Positions 45,382 through 56,391 of a DNA stretch of 64,000 nucleotides are shown here, one piece after another. The notes beneath the pieces were generated by a model. The model ran no database searches, was not told the origin of the DNA, and saw only the letters and a list, made by a program, of their open reading frames with translations. The translations under genes and the position numbers were made by a program. Origin of the DNA: Adhaeribacter pallidiroseus. GTDB lineage: Bacteria; Bacteroidota; Bacteroidia; Cytophagales; Hymenobacteraceae. The stretch covers positions 558,001 to 622,000 of the forward strand of contig NZ_QASA01000001.1 of assembly GCF_003340495.1 (NCBI RefSeq), given 5' to 3'. The stretch's first letter is position 1; every line of letters begins with the position of its first letter.

Positions 45382-46359
45382 ATGAACATAACCTTAGACG
45401 AGATACAAGTCCCCATCGCTTCGGAAATGCGTGAGTTTGAAACCAAATTCCGCCAGTCGATGCGCTCCAAAGTATTGTTGCTCGATAAGATTATGAGTTA
45501 CATTGTGAAGCGCAAGGGCAAGCAAATGCGGCCCATGTTCGTTTTCTTTTCGGCCAACCTGTTTGCCGGTGGCATATCCGAAGCTACCTATCGTGGCGCC
45601 GCCCTCATCGAATTACTACATACTGCTACCCTGGTCCACGACGATGTGGTAGATGATGCCAATTACCGGCGCGGCTTTTTTTCGGTAAATGCGCTCTGGA
45701 AAAACAAAATTGCGGTTTTGGTAGGTGATTATCTTCTTTCCAAAGGCTTACTGCTTTCGTTGCATAACAATGATTTTGAGTTGCTCAAAATAGTGTCGAA
45801 CGCGGTGCGGGAAATGAGCGAAGGCGAACTGATGCAAATGGAGAAAGCCCGTAGTTTAGATATCACCGAAGAAGTTTATTTCGAAATTATCCGGCAGAAA
45901 ACCGCCTCCCTGATTGCTTCTTGTTGCGCGGTCGGTGCCGCTTCGGCGGGTGCTGATCTGGCCAGCATTGAAAAAGCGCGTTTATTCGGCGAAAAAGTGG
46001 GCATTGCTTTCCAGATTAAAGACGATTTATTTGATTACGGCACCGCGGAAATCGGCAAACCGGTGGGCATTGATATTAAAGAAAAGAAAATGACTTTGCC
46101 CCTCATCTATGCCTTGCAAAAAGCCAGTTGGCTTACTAAGCGGCAGATGATTTACAACGTTAAAAACAACAATGGTAAAAACCAGGTAGTGGCTAAAGTA
46201 ATAGACTTTGTGAAAAGCTCCGGGGGCCTGGATTACGCCATTACCTTAATGAACCGCTTTGCTAATGAGGCTCTGGAAATCCTGCACACCTTTGAACCTT
46301 CGCCATCGCGTACCTCCCTGGAGCAATTGATCCGGTTTACCATTGAACGGAATAAGTAA
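45382..46359 (+). CDS. Polyprenyl (octaprenyl-type) diphosphate synthase
   Basis: A 325-residue all-helical trans-prenyltransferase that extends farnesyl or geranylgeranyl diphosphate with isopentenyl diphosphate to make the quinone side chain. The first aspartate-rich motif is LVHDDVVDDANYRRG, the second is FQIKDDLFDYG, and KGKQMRPMFV holds the IPP-binding residues. Chain length cannot be fixed by eye; in this phylum it is usually the menaquinone tail. It is monocistronic, convergent with the acyltransferase gene. Confidence 0.95.
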   Translation: MNITLDEIQVPIASEMREFETKFRQSMRSKVLLLDKIMSYIVKRKGKQMRPMFVFFSANLFAGGISEATYRGAALIELLHTATLVHDDVVDDANYRRGFFSVNALWKNKIAVLVGDYLLSKGLLLSLHNNDFELLKIVSNAVREMSEGELMQMEKARSLDITEEVYFEIIRQKTASLIASCCAVGAASAGADLASIEKARLFGEKVGIAFQIKDDLFDYGTAEIGKPVGIDIKEKKMTLPLIYALQKASWLTKRQMIYNVKNNNGKNQVVAKVIDFVKSSGGLDYAITLMNRFANEALEILHTFEPSPSRTSLEQLIRFTIERNK

Positions 46360-46407
46360 AAAGCGCCAGTTGCACTATAAAAATTTAAAAAAACCGGGTG
46401 TTTAGGC

Positions 46408-47475
46408 TTAAGTAAGGGCTTTTTTAGTTATCCAGAAATACAAGGGCCTCTCTACCGCATAATATAACAAAATAGCCAAAGCATTCAGCGCTAAAAAAAT
46501 AATCCATTTATTGGGCAACAGATGGAAATAAAATACTTCATAGGCTATCCCGCTGTGAATCAGGAAAAAAGCATACGAGCTTTTACCTACTATTTGAAAA
46601 AAATTAGTGCTTAGCAGCCGCGACAAAATGGTATTTTCAGTAATTAAGCCAAATAATAAAAGACCAATAACTACGGGCAGACAAAAATTATTGATCCCTA
46701 TACTGTACATAATAGCTTTATTATTTTCTACAAACCAAACCTGATCGCTGGTCCAGGCAATTAGTCCAAAACCCAAAAGGGTGAGTAAAAAGCCAGCCGT
46801 GGTATAGTAGTTTTTCTGAGGCAAAGTGGCCAACTCCCGATAATAGTGGGCCACCAAATAGCCGCAGTAGAATTCAAAACAATGGCCAAAAAAGGTAAAA
46901 TCTAACATGAAGCCGAGAGAATCCACAAAAGAAGTGGCGTAATAGGCTTTGGCAAAAACCACTAAGGTACTGCCAGTTAGAATTAACATAGTTATGGTTA
47001 CGAAGCCATTCCGGCGAAACATAATAAAAAGAATGGGAGCCAGAATGTAAAAACACGCTTCTACTGTTAAAGACCAACCCGGCCCAATGCCGCTAAATTT
47101 ATAAGCATCAAAAAATCCTTTTAGTAAGGTGATATTTAAAAACCAGTGCAGCAGTTCAAAATCTTTTTGCCACAACAAAATAAGAAGTGTCCATAAAAAA
47201 TAAAGCGGGTAGATGCGGGCAAATCTTTTTACTAAATAGGTATTATAACTGGTTGAACCGGAAAATTTATTGTACTGGTAGGTAATCAAAAAGCCACTCA
47301 ACACAAAAAATAAAGTTACGCCAGTGTAACCAGCAAAAACCATTTTGTGCCAAAAAACCGAGCTATTCGGATATGGAAGCGCGTGATGGAAAAAAACGAG
47401 ATAAGCGGCAATGGCCCGTAAACCAGTAAGTGCCGGGAAATATTTTTTTAAATTTATCACGGCTTTATCCTGCAA
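46408..47475 (-). CDS. Acyltransferase family 3 (OafA/YrhL-like) membrane protein
   Basis: A 355-residue integral membrane protein with about ten helices. The N-terminal LTGLRAIAAYLVFFHHALP carries the conserved arginine and histidines of acyltransferase-3 proteins, followed by FFVLSGFLITYQY and FARIYPLYFLWTLLIL. Such enzymes transfer acyl groups, often acetyl, onto sugars of surface polysaccharides, peptidoglycan or lipids. No glycosylation genes are beside it, so the acceptor is unknown. It converges with the prenyl synthase gene. Confidence 0.92.
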   Translation of the reverse strand: MQDKAVINLKKYFPALTGLRAIAAYLVFFHHALPYPNSSVFWHKMVFAGYTGVTLFFVLSGFLITYQYNKFSGSTSYNTYLVKRFARIYPLYFLWTLLILLWQKDFELLHWFLNITLLKGFFDAYKFSGIGPGWSLTVEACFYILAPILFIMFRRNGFVTITMLILTGSTLVVFAKAYYATSFVDSLGFMLDFTFFGHCFEFYCGYLVAHYYRELATLPQKNYYTTAGFLLTLLGFGLIAWTSDQVWFVENNKAIMYSIGINNFCLPVVIGLLLFGLITENTILSRLLSTNFFQIVGKSSYAFFLIHSGIAYEVFYFHLLPNKWIIFLALNALAILLYYAVERPLYFWITKKALT

Positions 47476-47586
47476 AAAACCTGAAACTCTTGCTTTAAGC
47501 AGATAAGTCTTTAAATTTTTTAAAGACTTATCCGGTGAAAAGACTAAAACCAGCCAACATTCATTAAATGGCAGTAAGGTAAGTCT

Positions 47587-48840
47587 TTACTCTTTTACCA
47601 ATTTATCGATGGTTTGGTTAAAATCCTGCACAAACTCGTCGTAGTATTTGCCGGTGCCAGGTCCGGAAAAGCCCGTGTGAATTTTTCGAACGTCGCCTTT
47701 TTTATCGATGAAAATAGTGGTCGGAAAACCCAGCACGTGGTTGAGCATGGGTAAGGTTTTGGCGGCTTCGTCTTTGTCGCGGCTGCCGGCAATTAACAAG
47801 TCGTAGCCCACTTGCAGGCGGTCGCGCATTCTTTCTACGCGCGGTTTAGCCTGGTTAAATTCCGGACTTTGCTCGTAAGCCAAGCCAATTATTTCGAGGC
47901 CGCGGTTTTTGTTTTTTTCGTAGAAAGGCGCTAGAAACTTGGTTTCATCCATGCAATTCGGGCACCAGGAACCCAGTAATTGCACCACTACTACTTTGTT
48001 GCGGTACTTTTCGTCGGTGAGCGATACTTTCTTGCCGTTTAAATCCGGAAACGCAAAACTGATCTTGCGGTAGCCTTTTTTCAAATAAGTTAAAGTATCT
48101 GCCGAAGGTAACTCGGCTTTCTCGTTGCGGATGCCCTTCCAGGAAGCGTAGCCTGATTTACCCGCCCAGAAATCGCCTTTTAACTTTTCGGTGCCGTCGG
48201 GTTTGGCTTTAAACAAATAAGCGTGCGTGCCATCAAAAGTAGAGAGGCGTAGCTCTTCGTTGTCTACTTCGCCGGCCAGGTAGCGGTAGTCGCCGGTGGT
48301 ACTTAAAAAAGTACCTTTCAGCTGGTTGCCTTGTTGTTCAAACACGCCAATGGCTTGGTCTTCGCTGCCATCGCTGTTTTTAAAAACCACATCCCATTTG
48401 CCGGTGTAGTTATAAGTCGCTTCTTTCGGTTTCTTCGAGAATCGGTAATCTTTGCCCAGTTCGGCACTAAAAGAAACCTGGTAAGGCTCTTTTAAGTGGT
48501 AACGCGTCCATTTTCCTTTTAGTCCGTCCTGCTGGTCGTTGATGTGGGCTTGTAAATCAGCATCAAAAATATGCAGCGGAATGTTAACGGAATCGCCGGT
48601 GATGGTAATTTCGTTGAGTAATATTTTTTCTTCACCGTTAATTAAATAAGCGATGGTTTTACCAGCATCGTTCTGACTAACCTGCATTAAAAAAGGTAGT
48701 TCCTGGTCCGAAACATTGAGTATTCCCCGCCACATGCCCGGCTTTAAAACTTTCGGCTCGGGTTTGCACGCAAAAGCCAATAGCAGAACCAGTAGTACTA
48801 AAGATTTATAGTAAAATTTAAAAAAAGCAGAAAATTTCAT
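47587..48840 (-). CDS. TlpA-like thioredoxin-fold lipoprotein
   Basis: The frame is open from 48864, but the ATG at 48840 (MKFSAFFKF) is the better start, giving 417 residues with lipobox LAFACKP. The first 250 residues are a beta-rich domain (GMWRGILNVSDQELPFLMQV and following) common to Bacteroidota TlpA relatives. The last 160 form a thioredoxin/TlpA domain with the redox pair in LLGSWCPNCMDETKF and the cis-proline loop FPTTIFIDKKGD. It likely acts in the periplasm as a thiol-disulfide reductase, for example in cytochrome maturation or cysteine repair. It is a single gene with a long upstream gap. Confidence 0.88.
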   Translation of the reverse strand: MKFSAFFKFYYKSLVLLVLLLAFACKPEPKVLKPGMWRGILNVSDQELPFLMQVSQNDAGKTIAYLINGEEKILLNEITITGDSVNIPLHIFDADLQAHINDQQDGLKGKWTRYHLKEPYQVSFSAELGKDYRFSKKPKEATYNYTGKWDVVFKNSDGSEDQAIGVFEQQGNQLKGTFLSTTGDYRYLAGEVDNEELRLSTFDGTHAYLFKAKPDGTEKLKGDFWAGKSGYASWKGIRNEKAELPSADTLTYLKKGYRKISFAFPDLNGKKVSLTDEKYRNKVVVVQLLGSWCPNCMDETKFLAPFYEKNKNRGLEIIGLAYEQSPEFNQAKPRVERMRDRLQVGYDLLIAGSRDKDEAAKTLPMLNHVLGFPTTIFIDKKGDVRKIHTGFSGPGTGKYYDEFVQDFNQTIDKLVKE

Positions 48841-49347
48841 AATGCGGAAATGAAAATTAAGCATTTACAACAAAGTAATGGGGTATTTGTTGTAAAAGTA
48901 AAAAAGAAATAATCCGTATTTTATAATTGTCTACTAAGTTACTAGAATTAAAATTCTCCGGTTATAATAACAAAATTTGCGCGAGTCCATAAGTGCGGAA
49001 CCAGAACATTGGTTTTGTTTAATCTGGTTTATATGGGTTAAAATTTAAATAAGTTTAAAATCAAGGACTTAAGTTGAGTGGTATTTAAAACCAGAAACTA
49101 AATCGCACGTTTTAATTAAACCAATAAATTCCGGCGTGGCCTAACCAAACCGCTCGTCCGGAACACGAGGTACTGAATCAAAATACGTTTGTTATTTGTT
49201 ATGATTTTAAATAGTAAAATAGGTACGGCTTAAATAGTACTTTTATTTGGGGTTATATATATTTGCGCCAATTTAATGGGCATTGGTCCTAAATAAGTTC
49301 CGGCCGAGATAAAACAATTTTCACATCAGTAACCAATAATTATAAAT
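48841..49347. promoter_or_regulatory. Divergent intergenic region with candidate acn promoter
   Basis: An AT-rich gap of about 500 bases. TATATTTG at 49258-49265 fits TAnnTTTG exactly and lies 82 bases before the aconitase start; TTTG occurs at 49246 but too near to be the -33 box. Nothing else is recognisable. Confidence 0.45.
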
Positions 49348-51636
49348 ATGGCTTTTGATATAGATATGATTAAGGCAGTGTATGCCGGCTTAGGGGATAA
49401 GATTGCGGCTGCCCGCCAGGCAGTTGGCCGTCCGCTTACCCAAACAGAAAAAATATTATACGCTCATTTATACAACAGTCCGGCTACCCAGGCCTACGAA
49501 CGGGGCAAGTCGTACGTTGATTTTGCGCCCGATCGGGTAGCGATGCAGGATGCTACGGCCCAGATGGCTTTATTGCAGTTTATGCAAGCGGGTAAACCGC
49601 AGGCCGCGGTTCCTTCTACGGTACACTGCGACCACTTAATTCAGGCGCGGGTAGGGGCTAACGAAGACTTAGCGATTGCCAATAACGAAAATAAAGAAGT
49701 TTACGATTTCTTAGCTTCGGTTTCTAATAAATACGGCATTGGTTTCTGGAAACCCGGTGCCGGTATTATTCACCAGGTAGTACTGGAAAATTACGCGTTT
49801 CCGGGTGGTATGATGATTGGTACCGACTCGCATACACCTAACGCGGGTGGTTTAGGTATGATTGCCATTGGGGTAGGAGGGGCTGACGCCGTAGACGTTA
49901 TGGCCGGGATGGCCTGGGAATTAAAATTTCCGAAAGTAATCGGCGTAAAGTTAACCGGTAAATTAAACGGCTGGACGGCTGCTAAAGACGTAATTTTAAA
50001 AGTAGCGGGTATTCTTACCGTTAAAGGTGGTACCGGCGCTATTGTGGAATATTTTGGCGAAGGGGCCAATAACCTATCGTGTACCGGTAAAGCTACCATT
50101 TGTAACATGGGGGCGGAAATTGGGGCCACTACGTCGGTTTTTGCCTACGATGAAAAAATGAAAGCGTACCTGGAAGGTACCGAGCGGGCCGATGTAGCCG
50201 CCTTAGCCGACCAGGTGGCTGAACACTTACGTGCCGATGACGAAGTTTACGCTGATCCGGAAAGCTTCTACGATCAGTTAATTGAAATTAATTTATCCGA
50301 ACTGGAGCCGCACGTGAACGGTCCGTTTACCCCGGATGCGGCCTGGCCGATTTCGGAATTTGCTGCGGCGGTAAAAGAACACAATTGGCCCGCTAAATTA
50401 GAAGTAGGTTTAATTGGTTCGTGTACTAACTCTTCTTACGAAGATATTACCCGCGCTGCTTCCATCGCCAAACAAGCGGTTTCTAAAAATTTAACTGTTA
50501 ATGCCGAATATACCGTTACGCCGGGTTCGGAATTAGTGCGCTACACCGTAGAGCGCGATGGTTTGCTGGATACTTTTGCCGAAATGGGCGGGGTAGTATT
50601 AGCGAATGCCTGTGGACCGTGTATTGGCCAATGGGCGCGCCACACCGACGATCCGAAACGCAAAAACTCCATTATTACTTCTTTTAACCGGAACTTTGCC
50701 AAGCGGAACGATGGTAACCCCAACACGCACGCGTTTGTGGCTTCCCCGGAAATTGTAACGGCTTTTGCCATTGCCGGTGATTTAACTTTCAACCCCTTAA
50801 CCGATACCCTTACCAATAAAAACGGCGAAGCCGTGAAGTTAGATGAGCCTACCGGGATTGAGTTGCCGCCCCAAGGTTTCGACGTGGAAGATGCCGGCTA
50901 CCAGGCCCCAGCCGCCGACCCGAGCCAGGTACAAGTTATCGTGGATCCAAATTCGGATCGTTTGCAATTACTCGAAGGCTTTGCCCCGTGGCCGGGTACC
51001 GATTTAACGGGTTTACGGTTATTAATCAAAGCCCAGGGTAAATGTACCACCGACCATATTTCGATGGCTGGTCCTTGGTTGAAATACCGCGGTCACCTGG
51101 ATAATATTTCCAATAACATGTTAATTGGCGCGATCAACGCTTATAATGGCGAAGCCAACAACGTGAACAACCAACTGGATGGTACATCCGGCGAAGTGCC
51201 GGCCGTAGCGCGCGCCTACAAAGCAGCCGGTATTGGTACGGTAGTAGTCGGTGACGAAAATTACGGCGAAGGATCTTCGCGGGAACACGCGGCCATGGAG
51301 CCACGGCACTTAGGCGTTGTAGCGGTACTGGTAAAATCATTTGCCCGTATCCACGAAACCAACCTGAAAAAACAAGGTATGCTGGCCTTAACTTTCGCGA
51401 ACAAAGAAGATTACGACCAAATCCGGGAAGATGATACGCTGGATATTGTGGGTTTAACCGAGTTTGCGCCGGGTAGTCCCTTACACGTAGTATTGCACCA
51501 CGCCGATGGTACCACGCATACTTTTGAAGTATTGCATACGTACAACGAAGGGCAGATTGCCTGGTTTAAAGCCGGCTCGGCGCTTAACTTAATCCGGATG
51601 CAGGAGCAAACCACTTCTGGTCCGATGCAAGGTTAA
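49348..51636 (+). CDS. acn: Aconitate hydratase
   Basis: A 762-residue [4Fe-4S] enzyme of the TCA cycle that interconverts citrate and isocitrate. Cluster cysteines are visible in [12 protein letters not shown] and in [11 protein letters not shown]; substrate-binding segments include [39 protein letters not shown] and [18 protein letters not shown]. Length and organisation agree with the mitochondrial-type aconitase found in Bacteroidota. It stands alone with its own promoter region and a strong terminator. Confidence 0.97.
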   Translation: MAFDIDMIKAVYAGLGDKIAAARQAVGRPLTQTEKILYAHLYNSPATQAYERGKSYVDFAPDRVAMQDATAQMALLQFMQAGKPQAAVPSTVHCDHLIQARVGANEDLAIANNENKEVYDFLASVSNKYGIGFWKPGAGIIHQVVLENYAFPGGMMIGTDSHTPNAGGLGMIAIGVGGADAVDVMAGMAWELKFPKVIGVKLTGKLNGWTAAKDVILKVAGILTVKGGTGAIVEYFGEGANNLSCTGKATICNMGAEIGATTSVFAYDEKMKAYLEGTERADVAALADQVAEHLRADDEVYADPESFYDQLIEINLSELEPHVNGPFTPDAAWPISEFAAAVKEHNWPAKLEVGLIGSCTNSSYEDITRAASIAKQAVSKNLTVNAEYTVTPGSELVRYTVERDGLLDTFAEMGGVVLANACGPCIGQWARHTDDPKRKNSIITSFNRNFAKRNDGNPNTHAFVASPEIVTAFAIAGDLTFNPLTDTLTNKNGEAVKLDEPTGIELPPQGFDVEDAGYQAPAADPSQVQVIVDPNSDRLQLLEGFAPWPGTDLTGLRLLIKAQGKCTTDHISMAGPWLKYRGHLDNISNNMLIGAINAYNGEANNVNNQLDGTSGEVPAVARAYKAAGIGTVVVGDENYGEGSSREHAAMEPRHLGVVAVLVKSFARIHETNLKKQGMLALTFANKEDYDQIREDDTLDIVGLTEFAPGSPLHVVLHHADGTTHTFEVLHTYNEGQIAWFKAGSALNLIRMQEQTTSGPMQG

Positions 51637-51660
51637 TAATGTTAAATACATAAGTAAATA

Positions 51661-51687
51661 AAAAAGGCCCTCCCGGAGGGCCTTTTT
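51661..51687 (+). terminator. Terminator after aconitase
   Basis: AAAAAGGCCCTCC, CG, GGAGGGCCTTTTTT, a textbook hairpin with T tail. It may serve the convergent subtilase gene too. Confidence 0.93.
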
Positions 51688-51758
51688 TATTTTTATACTT
51701 CGTCGTTTTTTTAAATTTTTGGTTACAAGCGAGTTGAAATTTTAAAAAAGACGCAAAA

Positions 51759-54700
51759 TTACTTGATCAACTCTATTCGTCGGGTAACCATCCCATTTTG
51801 GCCGCTCACCCGCAGGTAATAGATGCCACTAGCCAAACTGGTTAAATCATACAGATTAAGTCCGGTTTGATAACTTACTTTTTCATAGACTCTTCTGCCG
51901 AGAGCATCGGTTAAAGTTACGGTTAATCCCTGGGTAGCGTTAATGCCTTCCGATACCGCAATGGTTAAAGTTTGCGGCGTGGGTATGGGATAAATTTTAA
52001 AATCGGAGGCTTGCCATGGCTGTATGTAATCCACGTACTTTATTTTAATTATTTTGGTAAGAGAATCCACGCAACCATACTGGTTCGTAACCCGCAGGGT
52101 TACCGAATAATCTCCCGGCTGGGTATACTGAACGGTTGGGTTCTGTTCCCGGCTTTGCGTGCCGTTGCCAAAATCCCAGTGCCATTCTTTGGCCTGCCGC
52201 GAGGCGTCGGTAAACTGCACTTGCCCTTTAGCACTGGCAGGTACAGGATCGGGGGTAAAAGTAAAATTAACCGGGGTGTTGGCCGGAACAATAGTTACAG
52301 GAGTTAAAGCGCTTTCGTAAAGCGAATCAACGTTGCTGATGTAATACCTGGCGGCGGTGGTAATCGGTGGGGTAGTAAAAGCAGCTCCGGTTCCCAAGAG
52401 ATTTGTCTTTTCTAAATCGGCGTAAAACCGGAACCGTTGACCGCCCGACGGACGAATGGTAGCAGTTGCGCCGATACAAACCGAATCGGTTTGCAGCACC
52501 ACCACGTTACCGGTTTTTATTTGCTGGTATTTACTTAAAGCAGCTTGGGCTTGTTGTTTTAAATTGGGTAATGATTCCGCGCCTAATACAGCGAAGGCCA
52601 AGGTGGTACTTTCGCCCGGAGCTAATTTGTTTAAGGCGGCTCCTACTACCTGGGCAACATCGCTGCCTAAGTTTCCCGAATTTTGATAAAGGCGATCTGT
52701 ATTCCGGAGCGCCGTAAATTTTTCGGCATCCGTAAAACCATCCCGTAAATTAAGTGCCTGGGCATCCTGCGCCGGATTATTAATGGCGTAAGTGGTAACG
52801 GCTTGCGGCGTGAGCAAACTTACTCCGGCGTATACGTTGGGCAGGTTCGGCTGATAGGTGTATCCCGTGCGCGTAACCGAATCCCAGGCGGCCGTGTTGT
52901 TGGTGTAATTGGCAATATCCCAGTCGGCAAACAGGCCGGCGTGCAAGTTGGTCAGCGAATCCTGGGTTGTATTGGTAATCTGATATTCCAGAATAACATA
53001 CTGATTATCCGGGGCATCTTGCCAGGCAAAAGCTCGTTGTTTTACTTTAACCCCTACCATACCCGCAGCCGAGGATTTATCCTGAAATACTCCGGTCGCT
53101 TCTTCGTCGGCGCGCTTGCCTTCCTTTACAAACTGAATACCCGCTACTACCTGAAAGTCGTCATCTGATTTTAAAGCTTCGTTGCGGAGATTATCGGCTA
53201 CTTTTTCGGGCGAAGTACCAATCATTAATCCGCCTTCGCTAAGCAGAGGACCAAAATTTTTAAATTTTACGCCTTCTCCATTCCCGGTATCCAGGTCGTT
53301 AAAACCAAAGTTACCGTTACTCGTCACCGTGGCATCTAAATCGTTTACAGTCAGTGTAATATAATTAGGATTCAGCGTAAGGGTGAAATACTGATAATCG
53401 GTGTACACGCCATCTGAAAACCCGTAACGGAAAACTACCGGCTGGTTAAAAGGAATATCGGGCCGGATAAGTACCTGAAAGGGCAATTCCAGATTCGTTT
53501 TGGAAGCTAGAGTAGCCATACTGCCGGCTGCAAAGGTACTCCGGATAATGGAAACGTAAGGTGAGGGAGAACTAAGCGTAACAAATAAATCTTCGGTGGG
53601 TGCCAGTATATTTTGGAAGGTACCACTAACGGACATCGTTCTACTCGCAAAAGCCCGCTGATAATCAACAATATTGTGGGTGTTTCGCACGGATTTGGGG
53701 GCACTAGCTGCTAATGCCCGGTATGCATTTACCCGGCCGTAGCCAAGCTTTTCCAGAAAATTTAGGTTATTGCCGGCACCGTAGTTGTTGTCGGCGGTTA
53801 CCCGGAGCCGTTCCGCAATTTGCCGCGCGGTGTAGTCTGGAAAATGGTGCCGGAGTAAACCCGCTGCTCCCGCTACCACCGGCGAAGCAAAAGAAGAACC
53901 GCCCACCGCGGCGTAGGTATTTGTGCCATTGTTGCTGGTAGTGGTTACCTCAATACCCGGCGCGGTTAAATCTATTTGGTAGTTAAAGGTTTGGCTCGGG
54001 TCTTTTACATCGTTTTTATTAACCGCGCTTACCGCGAGTACATTTTCGTAAGAAGCCGGGTAAAAGGACGTTTCTTTGGGTGTGTTACCAGCCGCGGCCA
54101 CCACAACCACATTTTTATTAATAGCGGCATAATTAATTACATCCTGCTCATACTGCGAGTACGGGTTATCGCCGCCCCAGGATAAATTAATTACCTGGCA
54201 ACCACGATCAGCGGCGTACACGATACCTTCGTAGCCTTTAAAATTGCCATTGACCTGCGACGAGAAAACTTTAACTGGCAAATACCGGCAATTAAAGCCA
54301 ATGCCGGCAATGCCTTTGTTATTATCCGGATCACCGGCTGTCATGCCGGTTACAAAAGTACCGTGACTATTCGGTCCCGATGGGTCATTATCGTTATCGG
54401 CCAGGTCCCAGCCCGAGAAGTTATCCGTAAATCCATCCTGGTCGTTATCCCGGCCATCCACGGGGTCGGCGTAGTTGTGCTTAATGGTGTTTTTTAAATC
54501 TTCATGATCGAGGCGGGTGCCAGTGTCCAGTATGCCAATTACTACAGAAGAATCTCCTTTTTCAATGTCCCAAGCCCGGTAAGCCTGCACTTGCTTTAAA
54601 TAAAACTGCTTACCCGTTACCGAGTCGGCCAAAGGATCCGTTGGCTGATAAAGCAACTGGGGCTGGTATACGGGCTCTACGAAATCTACAAAGCCGGTTG

Positions 54701-55070
54701 CCAGCAGCATTTGGCGCAACTGGGTAAAAGAAAGATCGGGCCGTTGGTGTTGGATTTCGTACCACAGTGTTAAATCTACCTGCCCTGGTTTTAAACGGGG
54801 AAACGTTGCGGCTTTTGGAAATTTCGGCTGAAAAGAACGGGCTTTAAGCTGGGTTAGTACTAATTGTAAAGGGTCAGCCACCTGGCTGCCTTGTCGGCTA
54901 CGATTTGCTGCTGCGGCATACTGGGGCTTTAATTTAAGGTATAAAGTATTGGATTGTATTTGCCCCGAAATAGGAGCTGAATCCGGAGACAGTATTTTTT
55001 GAGCAACAACACGTAGGCTAATAACCCACAAGTTTACTATTAAAATAAGAATAAGCAAACGAGTAATCAT
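51759..55070 (-). CDS. Secreted subtilisin-like (S8) protease with PKD and T9SS sorting domains
   Basis: The start is best placed at 55070 (MITRLLILILIVNLWV, a signal peptide), giving 1103 residues though the frame is open to 55103. A propeptide-like part precedes the S8 catalytic domain: Asp in VIGILDTGTRLDHEDL, His in NSHGTFVTGM and Ser in GGSSFASPVVAGAAGL. It also has the calcium-like loop DPVDGRDNDQDGFTDN. Beta-sandwich domains follow, then a PKD domain (FTDASRQAKEWHWDFGNGTQ) and the terminal T9SS sorting domain (KIYPIPTPQTLTIAV to RRIELIK). It is likely exported by type IX secretion and digests proteins outside the cell. Single gene. Confidence 0.95.
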   Translation of the reverse strand: MITRLLILILIVNLWVISLRVVAQKILSPDSAPISGQIQSNTLYLKLKPQYAAAANRSRQGSQVADPLQLVLTQLKARSFQPKFPKAATFPRLKPGQVDLTLWYEIQHQRPDLSFTQLRQMLLATGFVDFVEPVYQPQLLYQPTDPLADSVTGKQFYLKQVQAYRAWDIEKGDSSVVIGILDTGTRLDHEDLKNTIKHNYADPVDGRDNDQDGFTDNFSGWDLADNDNDPSGPNSHGTFVTGMTAGDPDNNKGIAGIGFNCRYLPVKVFSSQVNGNFKGYEGIVYAADRGCQVINLSWGGDNPYSQYEQDVINYAAINKNVVVVAAAGNTPKETSFYPASYENVLAVSAVNKNDVKDPSQTFNYQIDLTAPGIEVTTTSNNGTNTYAAVGGSSFASPVVAGAAGLLRHHFPDYTARQIAERLRVTADNNYGAGNNLNFLEKLGYGRVNAYRALAASAPKSVRNTHNIVDYQRAFASRTMSVSGTFQNILAPTEDLFVTLSSPSPYVSIIRSTFAAGSMATLASKTNLELPFQVLIRPDIPFNQPVVFRYGFSDGVYTDYQYFTLTLNPNYITLTVNDLDATVTSNGNFGFNDLDTGNGEGVKFKNFGPLLSEGGLMIGTSPEKVADNLRNEALKSDDDFQVVAGIQFVKEGKRADEEATGVFQDKSSAAGMVGVKVKQRAFAWQDAPDNQYVILEYQITNTTQDSLTNLHAGLFADWDIANYTNNTAAWDSVTRTGYTYQPNLPNVYAGVSLLTPQAVTTYAINNPAQDAQALNLRDGFTDAEKFTALRNTDRLYQNSGNLGSDVAQVVGAALNKLAPGESTTLAFAVLGAESLPNLKQQAQAALSKYQQIKTGNVVVLQTDSVCIGATATIRPSGGQRFRFYADLEKTNLLGTGAAFTTPPITTAARYYISNVDSLYESALTPVTIVPANTPVNFTFTPDPVPASAKGQVQFTDASRQAKEWHWDFGNGTQSREQNPTVQYTQPGDYSVTLRVTNQYGCVDSLTKIIKIKYVDYIQPWQASDFKIYPIPTPQTLTIAVSEGINATQGLTVTLTDALGRRVYEKVSYQTGLNLYDLTSLASGIYYLRVSGQNGMVTRRIELIK

Positions 55071-55633
55071 GCAAATATATAAGAAAACGAAATAACGAAA
55101 CAACCCAGAGCAGCCGTAAAAATAGCGCGATAGTAAGTTAACGTAAATACAAATTAGAAGCTTCTTAAAATTAACAACCGTTTAGGATGTATCTAAGAAT
55201 TGTTTTGGACCTAACTGGTAAATCAATACTCTTGTTCGTAATTCTTCTCAGGTACGTATTTTAATTTTTGAGAAGAGATTCTGGCTATTAGCGGTTCGTT
55301 TAAAAGTTACAATTTAAATAGCCTTCATTTCCGGCCAAATAACTTTGATTTTTTAAAAAGAGCAGTACAATGAAGCTGGTGTTCTTTCGAAAACGAAAAG
55401 AAGGTTTTTATTTATTTAAAATTTTCCTTTTTAAGGATTATAAAATTGTTGGTACCAAAGTATGCTGTAGAATTACTCCCCATAAAGCTGATCATTGGTC
55501 CCTTTTTAAGGCGCCAATGATCAGCCGCAATAGCTAGTAATCTTCTTTTTTACCCCAAAAAAGCAACAAGTTAGGATAAGTTGTTACCATTTATAAACTC
55601 AAATCCGGAGTAGCAGACAAAATTTTTAAAAAA
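55071..55633. other. Intergenic region with a 12-base-stem hairpin
   Basis: The gap holds the subtilase leader and an isolated hairpin, GCTGATCATTGG (55487-55498) pairing perfectly with CCAATGATCAGC (55514-55525), with no T tract. It may be a structured RNA or protein site; nothing else stands out. Confidence 0.5.
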
Positions 55634-55876
55634 TTAGTTATCCGACGGGTTTAAATCAATATTCTCCAGTTCATCTATATTTTCTTCCATCAACTGCTTT
55701 AACTCTACATCTACGTCATTCATTACCAACAAGGCAAAGAAAATAGCTTCGTCGCTTTCTAAACCTTGTTGTGCTAAATTAGCGGCTATTACTTTCCAGC
55801 CCGCCTGGGCCAGAGAGTTCAAACCATTCTCGAAAGATTCGGCCGAGATGGTTTTTAAAACTTTATATTTCTTCAT
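55634..55876 (-). CDS. Small DUF4177-like protein
   Basis: An 80-residue cytoplasmic protein. Its first 36 residues, MKKYKVLKTISAESFENGLN then LAQAGWKVIAANL, resemble DUF4177 proteins (a short beta-alpha-beta unit with the GWKV/GWELV signature). The remainder is very acidic (VDVELKQLMEENIDELENID), unlike typical members. Function of the family is unknown. It lies alone between two non-coding gaps, and its stop is within an AT-rich stretch. Confidence 0.68.
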   Translation of the reverse strand: MKKYKVLKTISAESFENGLNSLAQAGWKVIAANLAQQGLESDEAIFFALLVMNDVDVELKQLMEENIDELENIDLNPSDN

Positions 55877-56391
55877 ATAAGACGTTTGGTTTTGTTTGGA
55901 GGTTTTAAAGATTGCTTACGAGAATTTAATTCAAGAAGTCTATTTAAAGTGGCTTGTTATAGAATCATGGAAATGGTAGTATGCATAAAAATATAATCAG
56001 GTAATCCTTTTTAGGTATTGCAAACATGTTTTTAATTGATTTTGCCGCGGCTATTATATAATTAAAGATTCTTTGCTGTTTTGTTCTGCTTCGGTTAACC
56101 AAGTTCCTGATTGCTAATTTTCTACTTTTAATTTGAACTAAATATCATGTATGGAGCAGGTTCTGTTTACACGCAAAGCAACTGGTAATCCGGCATAAGT
56201 TCTAAAATATACTGGTTGATTCAGGAATAATTGTGATTTGTGCTTTTTACTTAGTAGCTTTAAAAGTTGAGCATATTTTAAAAAATTCATTTAATATTGG
56301 AATTTTACAGTTAAATTTTAAACTATAATTCTAAAAATTTAGTAAATTATTGCTTTGTGGGTATAATTAATAAACAAAAACTTTCTAGCGT
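55877..56391. other. AT-rich intergenic region before the ATP-grasp gene
   Basis: I see no gene or strong hairpin in these 515 bases. A sigma70-like TATAAT occurs at about 56362-56367 (GGGTATAATTAAT), shortly before the start at 56392; it is unusual for this phylum and may be chance. Confidence 0.35.
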
